The notes under the pieces are model-generated. The model was not told the origin of the DNA. It ran no database searches and saw nothing but the letters and a program-made list of their open reading frames with translations. This document shows, in pieces, positions 1-8,629 of a stretch of DNA of 47,532 nucleotides; within the stretch, counting starts at the first letter, position 1; every line of letters starts with the position of its first letter. Source of the DNA: Allorhizocola rhizosphaerae (GTDB taxonomy: Bacteria; Actinomycetota; Actinomycetes; Mycobacteriales; Micromonosporaceae); assembly GCF_003426775.1 (NCBI RefSeq), contig NZ_QJUG01000042.1, positions 1 to 47,532 of the forward strand. Reading direction: 5' to 3'. The translations under genes and the position numbers were made by a program.

Positions 1-1346
1 GCCAGATCGGCCTGGGCTATGCGGGCCTGCGCGACCTGCCGCCACCGGCCGAGGCGGCCACGCTGACGGTGCGCGACGTCGACACCGCGTTCGAGTCGAT
101 GGGCGCGCTGTCCGGGCAGGGGTCGCAGGCGCGGCGGCGCGAGCTGGTGCACCGGCTGTTCGGCGCGGCGACCGTTGACGAGCAGCGCATGCTCGGCGGG
201 CTGGTCACGGGCGAGCTGCGGCAGGGCGCGCAGGCCGGGCTGCTCGCCGACGCGATAGCCGTTGCCGCGCTTGTGCCCGCGGGCACCATTCGGCGCGCGC
301 TGCTGTTGGCCGGAGACCTGAAGTTGGTGGCGGTGGCCGCATTGCTGGGTGGAGCGCCGGCGCTCGCCGAGTTCGCGCTCACGGTCGGCCGGCCGATCGC
401 ACCCATGCTCGCTCAGTCGGCAGCCGACGTGGGCACGGCCCTTGCCGCGACCGGGGTTCCGGCCGCGGTCGACGACAAGCTCGACGGCGTGCGCATCCAG
501 GTGCACCGGGAGGGCGAGACGGTGGCGGTGTTCAGCCGCAGCCTCGACGACCTGACCGGGCGCATGCCCGAGGTGGTGCAGCAGGTTTTGCGGCTGCCGG
601 TGGCGCGGGTCGTGCTCGACGGTGAGGCGCTCGCGGTCGGGCCCGACGGGCGGCCGATGCCGTTCCAAGACACGGCCAGCCGCTCGATGCGCAGGGAGTC
701 CGGGTCGCTACGGGCATATTTCTTCGACGCGCTGCACGTGGACGGGAGCGATCTCATCGACGAGCCGGGAGCGGTGCGGTGGGCTGCTTTGGATGAGGTG
801 GTGCCCGAGGAGATGCGCGTGCGGCGGGTCATGGTGTCCGGTGAGGCGGAGGCCGAGGCGGCGTTCCAGGCTTCGTTGAGCGCGGGGCACGAGGGTGTCG
901 TGGTCAAGGCGGCCGAGGCGGCATACGACGTCGGGCGGCGCGGGTCGGCGTGGGTGAAGGTCAAGCCGCGACACACGCTCGATTTGGTGGTGCTGGCCGT
1001 GGAGTGGGGGCACGGGCGGCGCACGGGCAAACTTTCCAACCTGCATCTGGGGGCGCGGGATCCGCGTGGGGGCGGGTTCGTGATGCTGGGCAAGACGTTC
1101 AAGGGGCTGACCGATCAGATGCTCGCGTGGCAGACGGAAAAGCTGCTGTCGTTGGCGGTGGAGCGCGGCGACTGGGTGGTCAAGGTGCGGCCGGAGTTGG
1201 TGGTGGAGGTCGCGTTCGACGGGGTGCAGCGGAGCACGCGATATCCGGGTGGGGTGGCGCTGCGGTTCGCGCGAGTGCTGAGATATCGGGAGGACAAGCC
1301 GGCCTCCGAGGCCGACACGATCGATGCCGTGCTGGCGCTGCTCTGA
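1..1346 (+). CDS. ATP-dependent DNA ligase, 5'-truncated by window edge
   Basis: Joins nicks in duplex DNA through a lysyl-AMP intermediate. The open frame runs from base 3 without a start codon, so the gene begins upstream; about 447 residues are visible against roughly 510 in actinobacterial LigB-type enzymes. The N-terminal helical DNA-binding domain is partly present. Nucleotidyltransferase motif I, K-L-D-G-V-R, has its adenylated lysine codon at 477-479. Then come a DGE motif (about base 620), EGVVVK (motif IV), WVKVKP (motif V) and a C-terminal OB fold ending in RYPGGVALRFARV. All catalytic motifs are intact. The GTG at 69 is internal, since ligase-like sequence (GYAGLRDLPPP) precedes it. 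An inverted repeat follows the stop. Confidence 0.93.
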   Translation, partial: QIGLGYAGLRDLPPPAEAATLTVRDVDTAFESMGALSGQGSQARRRELVHRLFGAATVDEQRMLGGLVTGELRQGAQAGLLADAIAVAALVPAGTIRRALLLAGDLKLVAVAALLGGAPALAEFALTVGRPIAPMLAQSAADVGTALAATGVPAAVDDKLDGVRIQVHREGETVAVFSRSLDDLTGRMPEVVQQVLRLPVARVVLDGEALAVGPDGRPMPFQDTASRSMRRESGSLRAYFFDALHVDGSDLIDEPGAVRWAALDEVVPEEMRVRRVMVSGEAEAEAAFQASLSAGHEGVVVKAAEAAYDVGRRGSAWVKVKPRHTLDLVVLAVEWGHGRRTGKLSNLHLGARDPRGGGFVMLGKTFKGLTDQMLAWQTEKLLSLAVERGDWVVKVRPELVVEVAFDGVQRSTRYPGGVALRFARVLRYREDKPASEADTIDAVLALL

Positions 1347-1363
1347 GCACCTGCTCAGAATTG

Positions 1364-1427
1364 TTGTCCGTGACTTCGGCGGATAGTTCTGGGCTGACCT
1401 GGCCCCGGTCGCCGACGTTACGGACAA
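1364..1427 (+). terminator. Long hairpin after the ligase gene
   Basis: Arms 1364-1381 and 1410-1427 (18 bp each) pair with one G-T wobble and one mismatch around a 28-nt loop. It lies 17 nt after the ligase stop. There is no T-run, so it is a terminator or stability hairpin by position rather than a classical intrinsic terminator. Confidence 0.5.
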
Positions 1428-1484
1428 GGCTTTTGGCGACCTGCTTAGCGGCGGCGGTCACCCGCGCCCCAGCCCTGCCCGGCG

Positions 1485-1566
1485 CAAGAGGGCCGCGAGC
1501 CGAAGCGCCAACGGCAGGCAGACCACGCAGCGCACAAGAAGGCCACAGGCCGAAGCGCCAACGGCA
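1485..1566. repeat. Two 32-bp imperfect direct repeats in a 398-bp intergenic region
   Basis: Copies at 1485-1516 and 1535-1566 are offset by 50 bp and share an exact 3' part, gccgaagcgccaacggca. The gene-free stretch 1347-1744 otherwise holds only the hairpin at 1364-1427. I see no convincing gene; reading frames here have poor codon bias and no ribosome site. Confidence 0.6.
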
Positions 1567-1744
1567 TGGGATGGCCGCAACGGCGTGCTTGGGTTCGGCC
1601 GAAGTCACCGCAGATTCTTGGCCAGCGGCGGGGAAGACTGTCAATCGGCCGATGGTCGGCATGCTTGCCACCGGGTGCCGGAGGCGAGGCGCGCCGCGAG
1701 CGCGATCCGTGGGAGGCAACCTGTGAGCGTGATCCAGGCGTTGG

Positions 1745-2515
1745 GTGAGGGTGAACGTGTGGTGTGTGGACGGGGCGTGCCTGATTGAGGGATTGTGCCC
1801 GGTCGAGGATCCGAAGTGGACGGCCGGGTCGCCGGTGCGCAGGCATCGCGTGGCGTTCGTGCGGCACGGGGCTTACCTGCGCCGGGTGAACGGGGTGGAG
1901 TCGTTTGGCGACAGCACCTCGGTGCTGGTGGTCAAGCCGGGCGACGAGATGGCGGTCGCGCATCCGCTGGGGTGTGGCGATCAGCTTGTGCTTCTGGACC
2001 TGTCCGAGGAACTGGCCGACCCGCTGCGAACCGGTGTGTTCGCCGTGGACGACGAGATCGACCTGGCGCAGCGGCAGATCGTCACGGCGGCCCGGCGCGG
2101 GATCGACGAGTTGGAGCTGAACGAGCGCATCGGCATGTTGTTGGAGCGGCTGCCCAACGCCGGGTTGGCCCCGACGGGAGCGGTGACGGCGGCGCATCGC
2201 AGGCTGACGTCGCATGCCGCGCAGTTGTTGGCGGCGGTCGGATACACGGTGGGGCTGGGCGAGATCGCGGGGCTGCTGGATTGCTCGCCGCACCATTTGA
2301 GCCGCACGTTTCGGAGGGTGACGGGGCAGACGCTGACGGAGTATCGCAATCGCGCGCGGGTGCGGGAGGTGCTCGGTGAGCTGCAGGATGGCGCGGACAA
2401 CCTGCGGGAGCTGGCGGCCCGGTACGGTTTTGCCGACCAGGCGCACATGATCAGGGTGGTGCGGCGGCACGCGGGAGGCTCACCCGGTACCCTCAAAAAG
2501 ATTCTAAGAGCATAG
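1745..2515 (+). CDS. AraC-family transcriptional regulator
   Basis: DNA-binding regulator of 256 residues. The N-terminal ~130 residues form an effector or cupin-like region without a recognisable ligand. The C-terminal ~100 residues hold the two helix-turn-helix units of the AraC family: first IAGLLDCSPHHLSRTFRRVTG, second LAARYGFADQAHMIRVVRR ending in the usual G-x-x-P-x-x-L tail (GGSPGTLKKI). GTG 1745 is chosen because it is the first start in frame; GTG 1751 is an alternative and neither has a strong ribosome site. The secreted hydrolase starts 42 bp downstream on the same strand, so the two may be co-transcribed. The target is unknown. Confidence 0.85.
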   Translation: MRVNVWCVDGACLIEGLCPVEDPKWTAGSPVRRHRVAFVRHGAYLRRVNGVESFGDSTSVLVVKPGDEMAVAHPLGCGDQLVLLDLSEELADPLRTGVFAVDDEIDLAQRQIVTAARRGIDELELNERIGMLLERLPNAGLAPTGAVTAAHRRLTSHAAQLLAAVGYTVGLGEIAGLLDCSPHHLSRTFRRVTGQTLTEYRNRARVREVLGELQDGADNLRELAARYGFADQAHMIRVVRRHAGGSPGTLKKILRA

Positions 2516-2557
2516 AAGTTCTACGCCGTGGCTATGGGCATGCGATTGCATGCGGGG

Positions 2558-3916
2558 ATGAAGTCACGATGGGGTGCGGCGTTATGTGCCGCGTTGATGA
2601 TGGCCACGCTGACCGCCAGTCCGGGTCAGGCGGGCGGACCGTCGCTTGTGGACAGACACGAATGTGCGGGGATGACGGGATTCACGTGCGCGTTTCTGCC
2701 GGTGCCGCTGGACAGGTCGGGCCGCGGCGGCGAGACGTTGCGGTTGCAGGTGGCATTCGAGACCGATGCCACGGCACCGCGCGGCACACTGCTGGTCCTG
2801 ACCGGTGGCCCGGGGCAGCCGGGGGTGAGCTTCGTCCCGCGTATTTCGCAGCGGCTGGCCTATCTGCTGGCCGACTACCGGCTGGTGATGATTGACCAGC
2901 GCGGGACGGGCGCGGGCGCGATCGACTGCCCGCAGCTGCAGCGGGAGGTGGGATCGTCGGATGTACGGCCGCCGTCGGCAGCGGCGATCGCGGAGTGTGC
3001 GGCGATTTTCGGAGAGACGCGGCACTTCTACACGACCCACGACACGGTGAAAGACCTCGACGAGCTGCGCGCGGCGTTGGGCGTGCGCAGGTGGACGCTG
3101 GACGGCGTCTCATATGGAGCGTTCGTCGCGGCACAGTACGGCCTGACCTATCCATGGCGGGTGGAGCGGCTGGTGCTTGACTCGGTCGTGCCCAAGGAGG
3201 GCATCTACACGCTGTACGCGGACAGCTTCCATCGCGTGGAGTTCGTGCTGCGGGAAGCGTGCCGCGAACAGGGCTGTGACTGGGATCCCGCTGTCTATCT
3301 GGAGCGCGCGCTGCAGGCCGGGCTCAACGCAGTCGACTTCTTCGACTTCATCATTATCGCGAGCATCGTCGATCCGAAGCTGACCGGGCAGACGTACTTC
3401 CCGGTGCTGCGGTTGTTGCGGCAGGCCGGCGAGGGCGACCTGGCGCCGATGCGCACGGCGATCGAGCGACTGCACAGCAACTTCACCCCGGCGAGCGAGT
3501 TCAGCTCGGGCCTGCACATAGCGACCATCTGCGCGGATCTGGTGGACGCGCCATGGGGCGACTCGTCTGCGCCGCTCGCCGGGCGAGAGCAGGCCTTGGC
3601 ACGGGCGGTCGGCAAGCTGTCACCGGCGTATGTGTGGCCGTTCCCCACAAGCGCGGCGGGCGAGCAGGCCATCGCGTCGGTGTGCGGGCAGTGGCCGCCG
3701 AGCCGGCCCAGCCCGAGGCCGCCGTTCAAGAAGCTCACCATGCCCGTGCTGCTGCTCAACGGGGACCGCGACCTGTCCACACCGGACAAGTGGGCGCGCG
3801 ATCTGGCCGCGTGCACGCCGCGCGCCCGCCTGGTGATCGTGCCCGGCATGGGCCACTCGATGCAGGGCCGCAACGCCGAGGCCGACGCGGCCGTGCAGGA
3901 GTTCCTACTGCGTTAG
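2558..3916 (+). CDS. Secreted alpha/beta-hydrolase (proline iminopeptidase / tripeptidyl aminopeptidase type)
   Basis: Predicted exported serine hydrolase. From ATG 2558 the protein has 452 residues and opens with a signal peptide: MKSRW, a hydrophobic core rich in Ala/Leu/Met, then an AxA-like site at PGQA. The fold follows, with GGPG oxyanion-loop sequence, DQRGTG, nucleophile elbow G-V-S-Y-G (Ser about 185), LNGDRDLSTP for the acid and VPGMGHS for the histidine. This layout matches the actinomycete tripeptidyl aminopeptidase/TAP-like group. A longer frame from GTG 2528 exists, but the signal peptide favours 2558. The 3' end overlaps the convergent LuxR-type gene by 12 bp. Substrate unknown. 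Confidence 0.85.
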   Translation: MKSRWGAALCAALMMATLTASPGQAGGPSLVDRHECAGMTGFTCAFLPVPLDRSGRGGETLRLQVAFETDATAPRGTLLVLTGGPGQPGVSFVPRISQRLAYLLADYRLVMIDQRGTGAGAIDCPQLQREVGSSDVRPPSAAAIAECAAIFGETRHFYTTHDTVKDLDELRAALGVRRWTLDGVSYGAFVAAQYGLTYPWRVERLVLDSVVPKEGIYTLYADSFHRVEFVLREACREQGCDWDPAVYLERALQAGLNAVDFFDFIIIASIVDPKLTGQTYFPVLRLLRQAGEGDLAPMRTAIERLHSNFTPASEFSSGLHIATICADLVDAPWGDSSAPLAGREQALARAVGKLSPAYVWPFPTSAAGEQAIASVCGQWPPSRPSPRPPFKKLTMPVLLLNGDRDLSTPDKWARDLAACTPRARLVIVPGMGHSMQGRNAEADAAVQEFLLR

Positions 3917-5014
3917 CAGACGGCCGTCGGTCGTCAGGCGGGCACTGGCCAGCTGCGGCAGATAATGCTGGAAGAACACGTCGGCGACGAGATCGCGGCG
4001 ACTGCGCACACCCGTCTTGTCGAACACCGCCTTCAGGTGGTCCTGGACGGTGTGCGTGGAAACGTAAAGCGCCGCAGCGATCTCGGCCGTCGATCGTCCT
4101 AACAGGACCAGCTGGGTGATCTCCCGTTCGCGGGCCGTGAACGGATACGCGTCGAGGATGAGCGCGGCGAGTTCGCCGGGCAGCGCCGGCCCGATCGAGA
4201 TCGTGGTCTGGCCGGTTTCGGACGTGTGCCAGGCGTGCAGCGTGACCCAGCCGCCGTCGCGCGTGCGGGCGCGGGAGCGGGCGATCGCTCCCGGCTCGCC
4301 CGCGCGGGCGTGGCTCACGATCGCGGAGACCGCGTGCGGGGTCCGTCCCGGTTCGTGATTTTCGGCGAGCCGGTCGAGCCAGTGCTGTGCGGTCGGGCTG
4401 AGCGCGGCCATGCTGTGGTCCCGGTTGACGACGGCGACGCCCGGCGCATCGGGCACGGTCCCGCCATCGACCCCGCCGGTGAGCAGAGACTTGCGCAGAG
4501 CCGCGGCCGCGGGCACCGCCACGGCGGCCGCGATTTCCACGTCCTGCGCGCTGTATCCGGCCGTGCCCTCCTCCCGGCACATGACGAGCAGACCCCACGT
4601 CCGGCCGCCGTCGCGCAGCAACACGCGAAGCTCGTCGGCCAGGTCGAGCGGTCGCAGGATGTCGCGGTAGTACTTGCTCGTGTGCAGCTGCCCGGCCGTG
4701 GACGCGCTCAGCGCGCTGGCCGGCTCCGCCCGCCGGACGAGTCGGCGCAGGCTGTCCACGTCGTCCTGCTCGCCGTGCTCGATCTCGAACAGCCGGGGCA
4801 TCACCGACGCCGGGAAGCCGCTGCGATGCTCGCCCCCGGTATCGAGCAGCGTGGCCGGGTCGACCACGACACCGCACCAGATCGCCGCGGGCACATGCGG
4901 CAGCAACACGTCGATCGCGCGGTTGATGACGTCGATGGCATTGCCCGCCGGTACCAGATTTTCCTGCACTTCTCGGGCCACCCGGCCCGGGTCTCGCCTG
5001 CGGCGTGGCGGCAT
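3905..5014 (-). CDS. LuxR-family regulator with GAF-like sensory region
   Basis: Transcriptional regulator of 369 residues. Roughly the first 170 residues resemble a GAF-type small-molecule domain (…WGLLVMCREEG…YSAQDVEIAAAVA…). A linker with a PAS-like stretch (VAVVNRDHSMAALS) leads to a C-terminal LuxR/GerE helix-turn-helix, beginning FTAREREITQLVLLGRST and continuing EIAAALYVSTHTVQDHLKAV. ATG 5014 is chosen over ATG 5041 because GGGTGGGGG precedes it at good spacing. No receiver domain is visible, so it is not a classical two-component response regulator. It is divergent from the fibronectin-III gene across about 70 bp and may control it (inference). Confidence 0.85.
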   Translation of the reverse strand: MPPRRRRDPGRVAREVQENLVPAGNAIDVINRAIDVLLPHVPAAIWCGVVVDPATLLDTGGEHRSGFPASVMPRLFEIEHGEQDDVDSLRRLVRRAEPASALSASTAGQLHTSKYYRDILRPLDLADELRVLLRDGGRTWGLLVMCREEGTAGYSAQDVEIAAAVAVPAAAALRKSLLTGGVDGGTVPDAPGVAVVNRDHSMAALSPTAQHWLDRLAENHEPGRTPHAVSAIVSHARAGEPGAIARSRARTRDGGWVTLHAWHTSETGQTTISIGPALPGELAALILDAYPFTAREREITQLVLLGRSTAEIAAALYVSTHTVQDHLKAVFDKTGVRSRRDLVADVFFQHYLPQLASARLTTDGRLLTQ

Positions 5015-5085
5015 GGCCCCCACCCTAGCGAATCCCCACATTTCTGGGGTTCAATCCATCGCCTCGAACCGCCTACCGTTCGTCC

Positions 5086-6579
5086 ATGGTCGAGGGGGAG
5101 GGATCGGCGCGTTCGCGTACCGAAATCGTCATTCTCATCGCGGGTTTTGTCCTGGCTCTCAGCGGCCTGGTGGCCGCGGTGCCGTTGGACTTCCCGCCGT
5201 TGATCGTGGGCGCGTCGGTGGGGCTGGGCGTGTGTGTGGCCACCTATGGCGTGTTCGGCGGCCCGATCGCCAAGATGAGCAATGCCCGCAAGGTCGTGGC
5301 CGGGCTGCTGGCCGTGGCGGTGATCGCCGGTTCGGCGTTGCTGTGGCCGCCGAAGACGCCCGCGCCGCCGACCCAGCTCACCCCGGAGGTCTCCGCAGAC
5401 AGCGTCACCCTGACGTGGGACGCGCCCGCCGACAGGGTGAAGGCGTACAAGGTCTTGCGCAACGGGGATTTCCTGGAGGAGGTCACGGACACCAGATACG
5501 AAGACAAGAACGTCAAGCCCGCCACGGAGTACGAGTACAGCGTGATCGCCGTCGGGGTAGACGGCGGCGAATCGGTGCCGATCAAGCGCAAGGTGAGCAC
5601 CCTCAAGCCGTCGGCGACCTTGAAACCGCCCAACGGGTTGGCGGCCACGGCGATCGAGGCCCGATCCGTGACCCTCGCTTGGACGGACAGCGGGCCCGGT
5701 CTGGAGTACAGCGTGCTGCGCGACGGCGCGAAGATCGCCCAGAGCAACCAGCCCACCTACACCGACACGACCGTGGCGCCGCAGACGTCGTACAGCTATG
5801 CCGTGCGCGTGGTCGACACCGCCAAGCGCGAGGAGTCGGAGTCGAGCCCGGCCGTCACGGTGACGACTCCCGCCGGGGATGCGCCGCTTCCCCCGCAGCC
5901 TGGGCCGACACCGCCGAGCGCGCCCAAGGGTTTCAAGCACGACCGCAGCAACCAAAGCTCGATCACCATGTCCTGGCAACCGTCGTCGCCGGGCAGCAAT
6001 CCCATCGCCGGGTACCGCGTCTTCCGCGACGGCGGCCTGCACAAAACCGCGAACGGCCTGTCGTTCACCGACACCGACCTGCCCACCAACAAGTCCTACG
6101 AATACTTCGTGCGCGCCTTCGACACCGCCGGCCGCGAGTCGGCCGACAGCGCACACGTGCGGATGAGCACACTTCCCTGGGCGAAGGCGGGCCCGTGGCG
6201 GTACACCCTCTACGACCGGTCCACCGCGGACAAGGAACTCAAGGACGCCATCAAGTTCAACGGGATCTCGCAGCCCACCCGGACCCAGGTGGGCGTGGAG
6301 GATTACGCGGTCGCCTACGACAGGGCGTGGACGCAGATCTTCTACTATGGCGCGACGGCAACCGGGAGCGCGACGCCCACGCCGCCGCAGTGCGGCTCGC
6401 ACGGATTCACCGGAGTCGACGCACTCCCGATCCAGGCCGGCCGCGTGTATTGCCGCGACGAGGACGAGGGGGCCGCCATCGGACCCATCTCGTTTGTGAA
6501 GTTCGTCGACATCTCGCACGCCACCGAGACCCCGGGATATATCACCATCGAGGTCTGGTTTGAATATCTGACACCCTAG
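5086..6579 (+). CDS. Membrane-anchored protein with three fibronectin type III domains
   Basis: 497 residues. The N-terminus has two adjacent hydrophobic segments (about 12-60) and a third (about 75-95). These place the rest outside the cell or at the membrane face. Three consecutive FN3 modules follow at about 100-182, 183-268 and 283-365, each with the W…Y-x-V-x-R/N-G…Y-x-Y-x-V pattern. The last ~130 residues (from WAKAGPWRYTLYDR) match no family I recognise and contain two cysteines. FN3 repeats in actinobacteria usually present or space a binding domain; the ligand is unknown. The stop codon shares CTAG with the stop of the convergent RNase HI gene. Confidence 0.8.
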   Translation: MVEGEGSARSRTEIVILIAGFVLALSGLVAAVPLDFPPLIVGASVGLGVCVATYGVFGGPIAKMSNARKVVAGLLAVAVIAGSALLWPPKTPAPPTQLTPEVSADSVTLTWDAPADRVKAYKVLRNGDFLEEVTDTRYEDKNVKPATEYEYSVIAVGVDGGESVPIKRKVSTLKPSATLKPPNGLAATAIEARSVTLAWTDSGPGLEYSVLRDGAKIAQSNQPTYTDTTVAPQTSYSYAVRVVDTAKREESESSPAVTVTTPAGDAPLPPQPGPTPPSAPKGFKHDRSNQSSITMSWQPSSPGSNPIAGYRVFRDGGLHKTANGLSFTDTDLPTNKSYEYFVRAFDTAGRESADSAHVRMSTLPWAKAGPWRYTLYDRSTADKELKDAIKFNGISQPTRTQVGVEDYAVAYDRAWTQIFYYGATATGSATPTPPQCGSHGFTGVDALPIQAGRVYCRDEDEGAAIGPISFVKFVDISHATETPGYITIEVWFEYLTP

Positions 6580-7640
6580 GGCGAGCCGAGTCCGTCGAGA
6601 TGAGAGGTGTCATTGACGGTACGCACCGCGACCCCGCCGTCCGGGTAGAGGTCCACAATGGACAGCCCGGTCGGGTCGAGGTACAGCCGGTGCAGGATGG
6701 CATCGCCCGCCGCCAGCGCGTCACGCAGAATCAGCTTGATCGGCGACACGTGCGACACCACCGCGATGGTCTGGCCCGCGTAGGATTCGCGCAACCGGCC
6801 CACCACCGCCCGCACGCGTTTCGAAACCTGTTGGAACGACTCGCCTCCCGGCGGTGCCACCGCGGTCGAGCCGAGCCACGTGTCGAGCTCGCTCTGGAAG
6901 CGCGCCCGCACGTCGGCGAACGTCATGCCCTCCCACTCACCGAAGTCGCACTCGATCAGGTCCTGCTCGACCACGACCGGCGAGCCGATGAGCCGCGCGG
7001 TTTCGACGCAGCGCGACAGCGGCGAGGTGACCGCGACCTCGGGGCGCATGGCGGCGACCCGGGCCGCGACGGCCCGCGCCTGCGCCCGCCCGGTGTCGGT
7101 CAGCGGGACATCGCCCCGCCCGGAGTAGCGCTTCTCCGCGGTAAGCGCGGTCTGGCCGTGCCGCACCAGGACCAGCCGGGTGCGCGCGTCCGTGCGCGGC
7201 TCCCACGTCGGGGCGGGAGCAGGCGTCTCGGCAACCGCATCGGCACCGTCCATGGCCCGGTTGGCCAGCTCATCGGCGTGCTTGTTGCGCTCCCGCGGGA
7301 TCCACCGATAGTCCACGGCCCGGAACTTGCGCTGCAGCGCCGCCGCCTTCGCGGCCAGCGTGCGCAGCCCGGGATTCTTGATCTGCCACCGGCCCGACAT
7401 CTGCTCGATCGCAAGCTTGGAGTCCATCTGGACCTCGACCTCGGTCGCGCCCATCTCCAACGCGGCCTCCAGGCCCGCGATCAGGCCCGAGTATTCGGCG
7501 ACGTTGTTGGTGGTGACGCCCAGCGCCTCCCAGCGCTCGGCGAGCACGACCCCGGTCTCGGCATCGCGCACCACCGCCCCGTAGCCCGCAGGCCCAGGGT
7601 TTCCCCGGGCCCCGCCATCAGCCTGGACAACGACTCTCAC
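6576..7640 (-). CDS. Bifunctional RNase HI / histidine (acid) phosphatase
   Basis: Fusion protein of 354 residues. Residues 1-~130 are RNase HI, which degrades RNA in RNA:DNA hybrids, with acidic residues D8 (QADGG), E49 (VAEYSG), D73 (QMDSKL) and D123 (HADELAN). Residues ~155-350 are a histidine-phosphatase domain with the RHG motif (H161), E235 and H297. The architecture equals M. tuberculosis Rv2228c, whose phosphatase half acts as a CobC-type alpha-ribazole phosphatase (established knowledge). GTG 7640 is the start: it overlaps the zinc-ribbon gene's TGA as GTGA, follows a GGAG, and the frame upstream is not RNase-like. Translational coupling is expected. Confidence 0.93.
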   Translation of the reverse strand: MRVVVQADGGARGNPGPAGYGAVVRDAETGVVLAERWEALGVTTNNVAEYSGLIAGLEAALEMGATEVEVQMDSKLAIEQMSGRWQIKNPGLRTLAAKAAALQRKFRAVDYRWIPRERNKHADELANRAMDGADAVAETPAPAPTWEPRTDARTRLVLVRHGQTALTAEKRYSGRGDVPLTDTGRAQARAVAARVAAMRPEVAVTSPLSRCVETARLIGSPVVVEQDLIECDFGEWEGMTFADVRARFQSELDTWLGSTAVAPPGGESFQQVSKRVRAVVGRLRESYAGQTIAVVSHVSPIKLILRDALAAGDAILHRLYLDPTGLSIVDLYPDGGVAVRTVNDTSHLDGLGSP

Positions 7641-8356
7641 AGGCCGGACTCCGCTGTGCGCACCATGATGCACCGGCACTCCTCGCACCGCACCACCTCG
7701 TCCGCAGGCGCGGCCTTGACCCGTGCCCGGTCGGCGCCGAACAGCTCGATGCGGCACGAGCCACATCGTCCATGTTGGACCAATGCCGCGCCCACCTTCT
7801 CATACAGCGCAACCAGTTCGGCGGGCAGATCGGCCACCAGTGGCCGGCGCGCCTGCCCCTTCCACTCCTCCTCCTTGGCGATCTCGCCCAGTGCCGCGTC
7901 GCGCTTCTCCTCGGCGCCCTCGCGCCTGGCCCGCGCGGAGGCGATCTTCTCGTCGACGGCGTCCAAAGTGGCCTGTGCGGTCTCCCGCTTCTCCATCAGC
8001 TCAAGCTCGGCATCCTCCAATTCGGACTGACGCCGCTTGAGCGAGACCATCTCGTGCTCCAGCGCGGTCAGCTCGCGCGCCGGAAGGCGCCCGTCGTCGA
8101 GCCGCTGCCGGTCGCGATCGTGCCGCTGGCGCACCGAGTCGATCTCCCGCTCCAGGCGCGCGATATCGCGGTCGAGGTCGTCGAGGTCCACCTCGGCCCG
8201 CACCCGCTCGTCCTCGAGCGCGCCGATCACCTTCGTCAGCCCGTCGACCTCGGCGAACTCCGGCAGGTTTTTCTTTCGATGGGCGAGCTGCCGCAGCGCC
8301 GTGTCGATGGCCTGCAGGTCGAGCAGGCGCTGCTGGTCTTTGGGGTCGGCCTTCAT
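7637..8356 (-). CDS. Coiled-coil / C4 zinc-ribbon domain protein (Rv2229c / CT398 type)
   Basis: 239 residues. Residues ~1-180 are almost entirely charged heptad-like sequence forming a long antiparallel coiled coil (LDRDIARLEREIDSVRQRH…LKRRQSELEDAELELMEK). The C-terminus carries two CxxC knuckles, RCGSC and RCEEC, forming a zinc ribbon. The family is often suggested to bind nucleic acid, but no activity is established that I can name with certainty. It starts at ATG 8356, overlapping the stop of the preceding 59-codon ORF (ATGA), and overlaps the RNase HI gene at its end (GTGA). The Nif3–zinc ribbon–RNase HI order matches mycobacteria. Confidence 0.92.
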   Translation of the reverse strand: MKADPKDQQRLLDLQAIDTALRQLAHRKKNLPEFAEVDGLTKVIGALEDERVRAEVDLDDLDRDIARLEREIDSVRQRHDRDRQRLDDGRLPARELTALEHEMVSLKRRQSELEDAELELMEKRETAQATLDAVDEKIASARARREGAEEKRDAALGEIAKEEEWKGQARRPLVADLPAELVALYEKVGAALVQHGRCGSCRIELFGADRARVKAAPADEVVRCEECRCIMVRTAESGL

Positions 8357-8532
8357 GAGCTCCCTGTCTCCGTTATGCGCTTATGGGTACCACGATTCTC
8401 CAACACGGCGATCAGGTCAAACGCCCGCGCGAGGGTGGCCCGCAGGCTCGTGCCGCGCGGCGCGTCCAGCCAGTGGTCGATGGCCGTGTGCACGACCGCC
8501 GTGACGGCCGCGAGGCGCGAGCCTGAGGTCAC
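8353..8532 (-). CDS. 59-aa ORF resembling the C-terminal helices of a TetR regulator
   Basis: Small GTG-initiated frame overlapping the zinc-ribbon start as ATGA. The first ~44 codons have strong GC3 bias. The peptide (AVVHTAIDHWLDAPRGTSL then LARAFDLIAVLE) resembles the last helices of TetR-family C-terminal domains (A..A…W…L..L…AF..L). No DNA-binding part is present and a TAA lies four codons upstream in frame. It is either a relic of a decayed TetR gene or a conserved small protein used for translational coupling. The ribosome site is weak. No function can be assigned. Confidence 0.5.
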   Translation of the reverse strand: MTSGSRLAAVTAVVHTAIDHWLDAPRGTSLRATLARAFDLIAVLENRGTHKRITETGSS

Positions 8533-8629
8533 CCGGCTACGTTAGCCTGCCGCGCAGCTTGGCCGCCGGGTCGCGGGTCCAGGTCGCGCCCCGCGTGCGC
8601 GGCACGATCACCGACCGCAGGATTTCGTC

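Noticed and set aside
4674-6563. Large plus-strand frame over the LuxR/FN3 region
   Set aside because: It is antisense to the LuxR-type gene and out of frame with the FN3 gene. Its composition is typical of GC-rich shadow frames.
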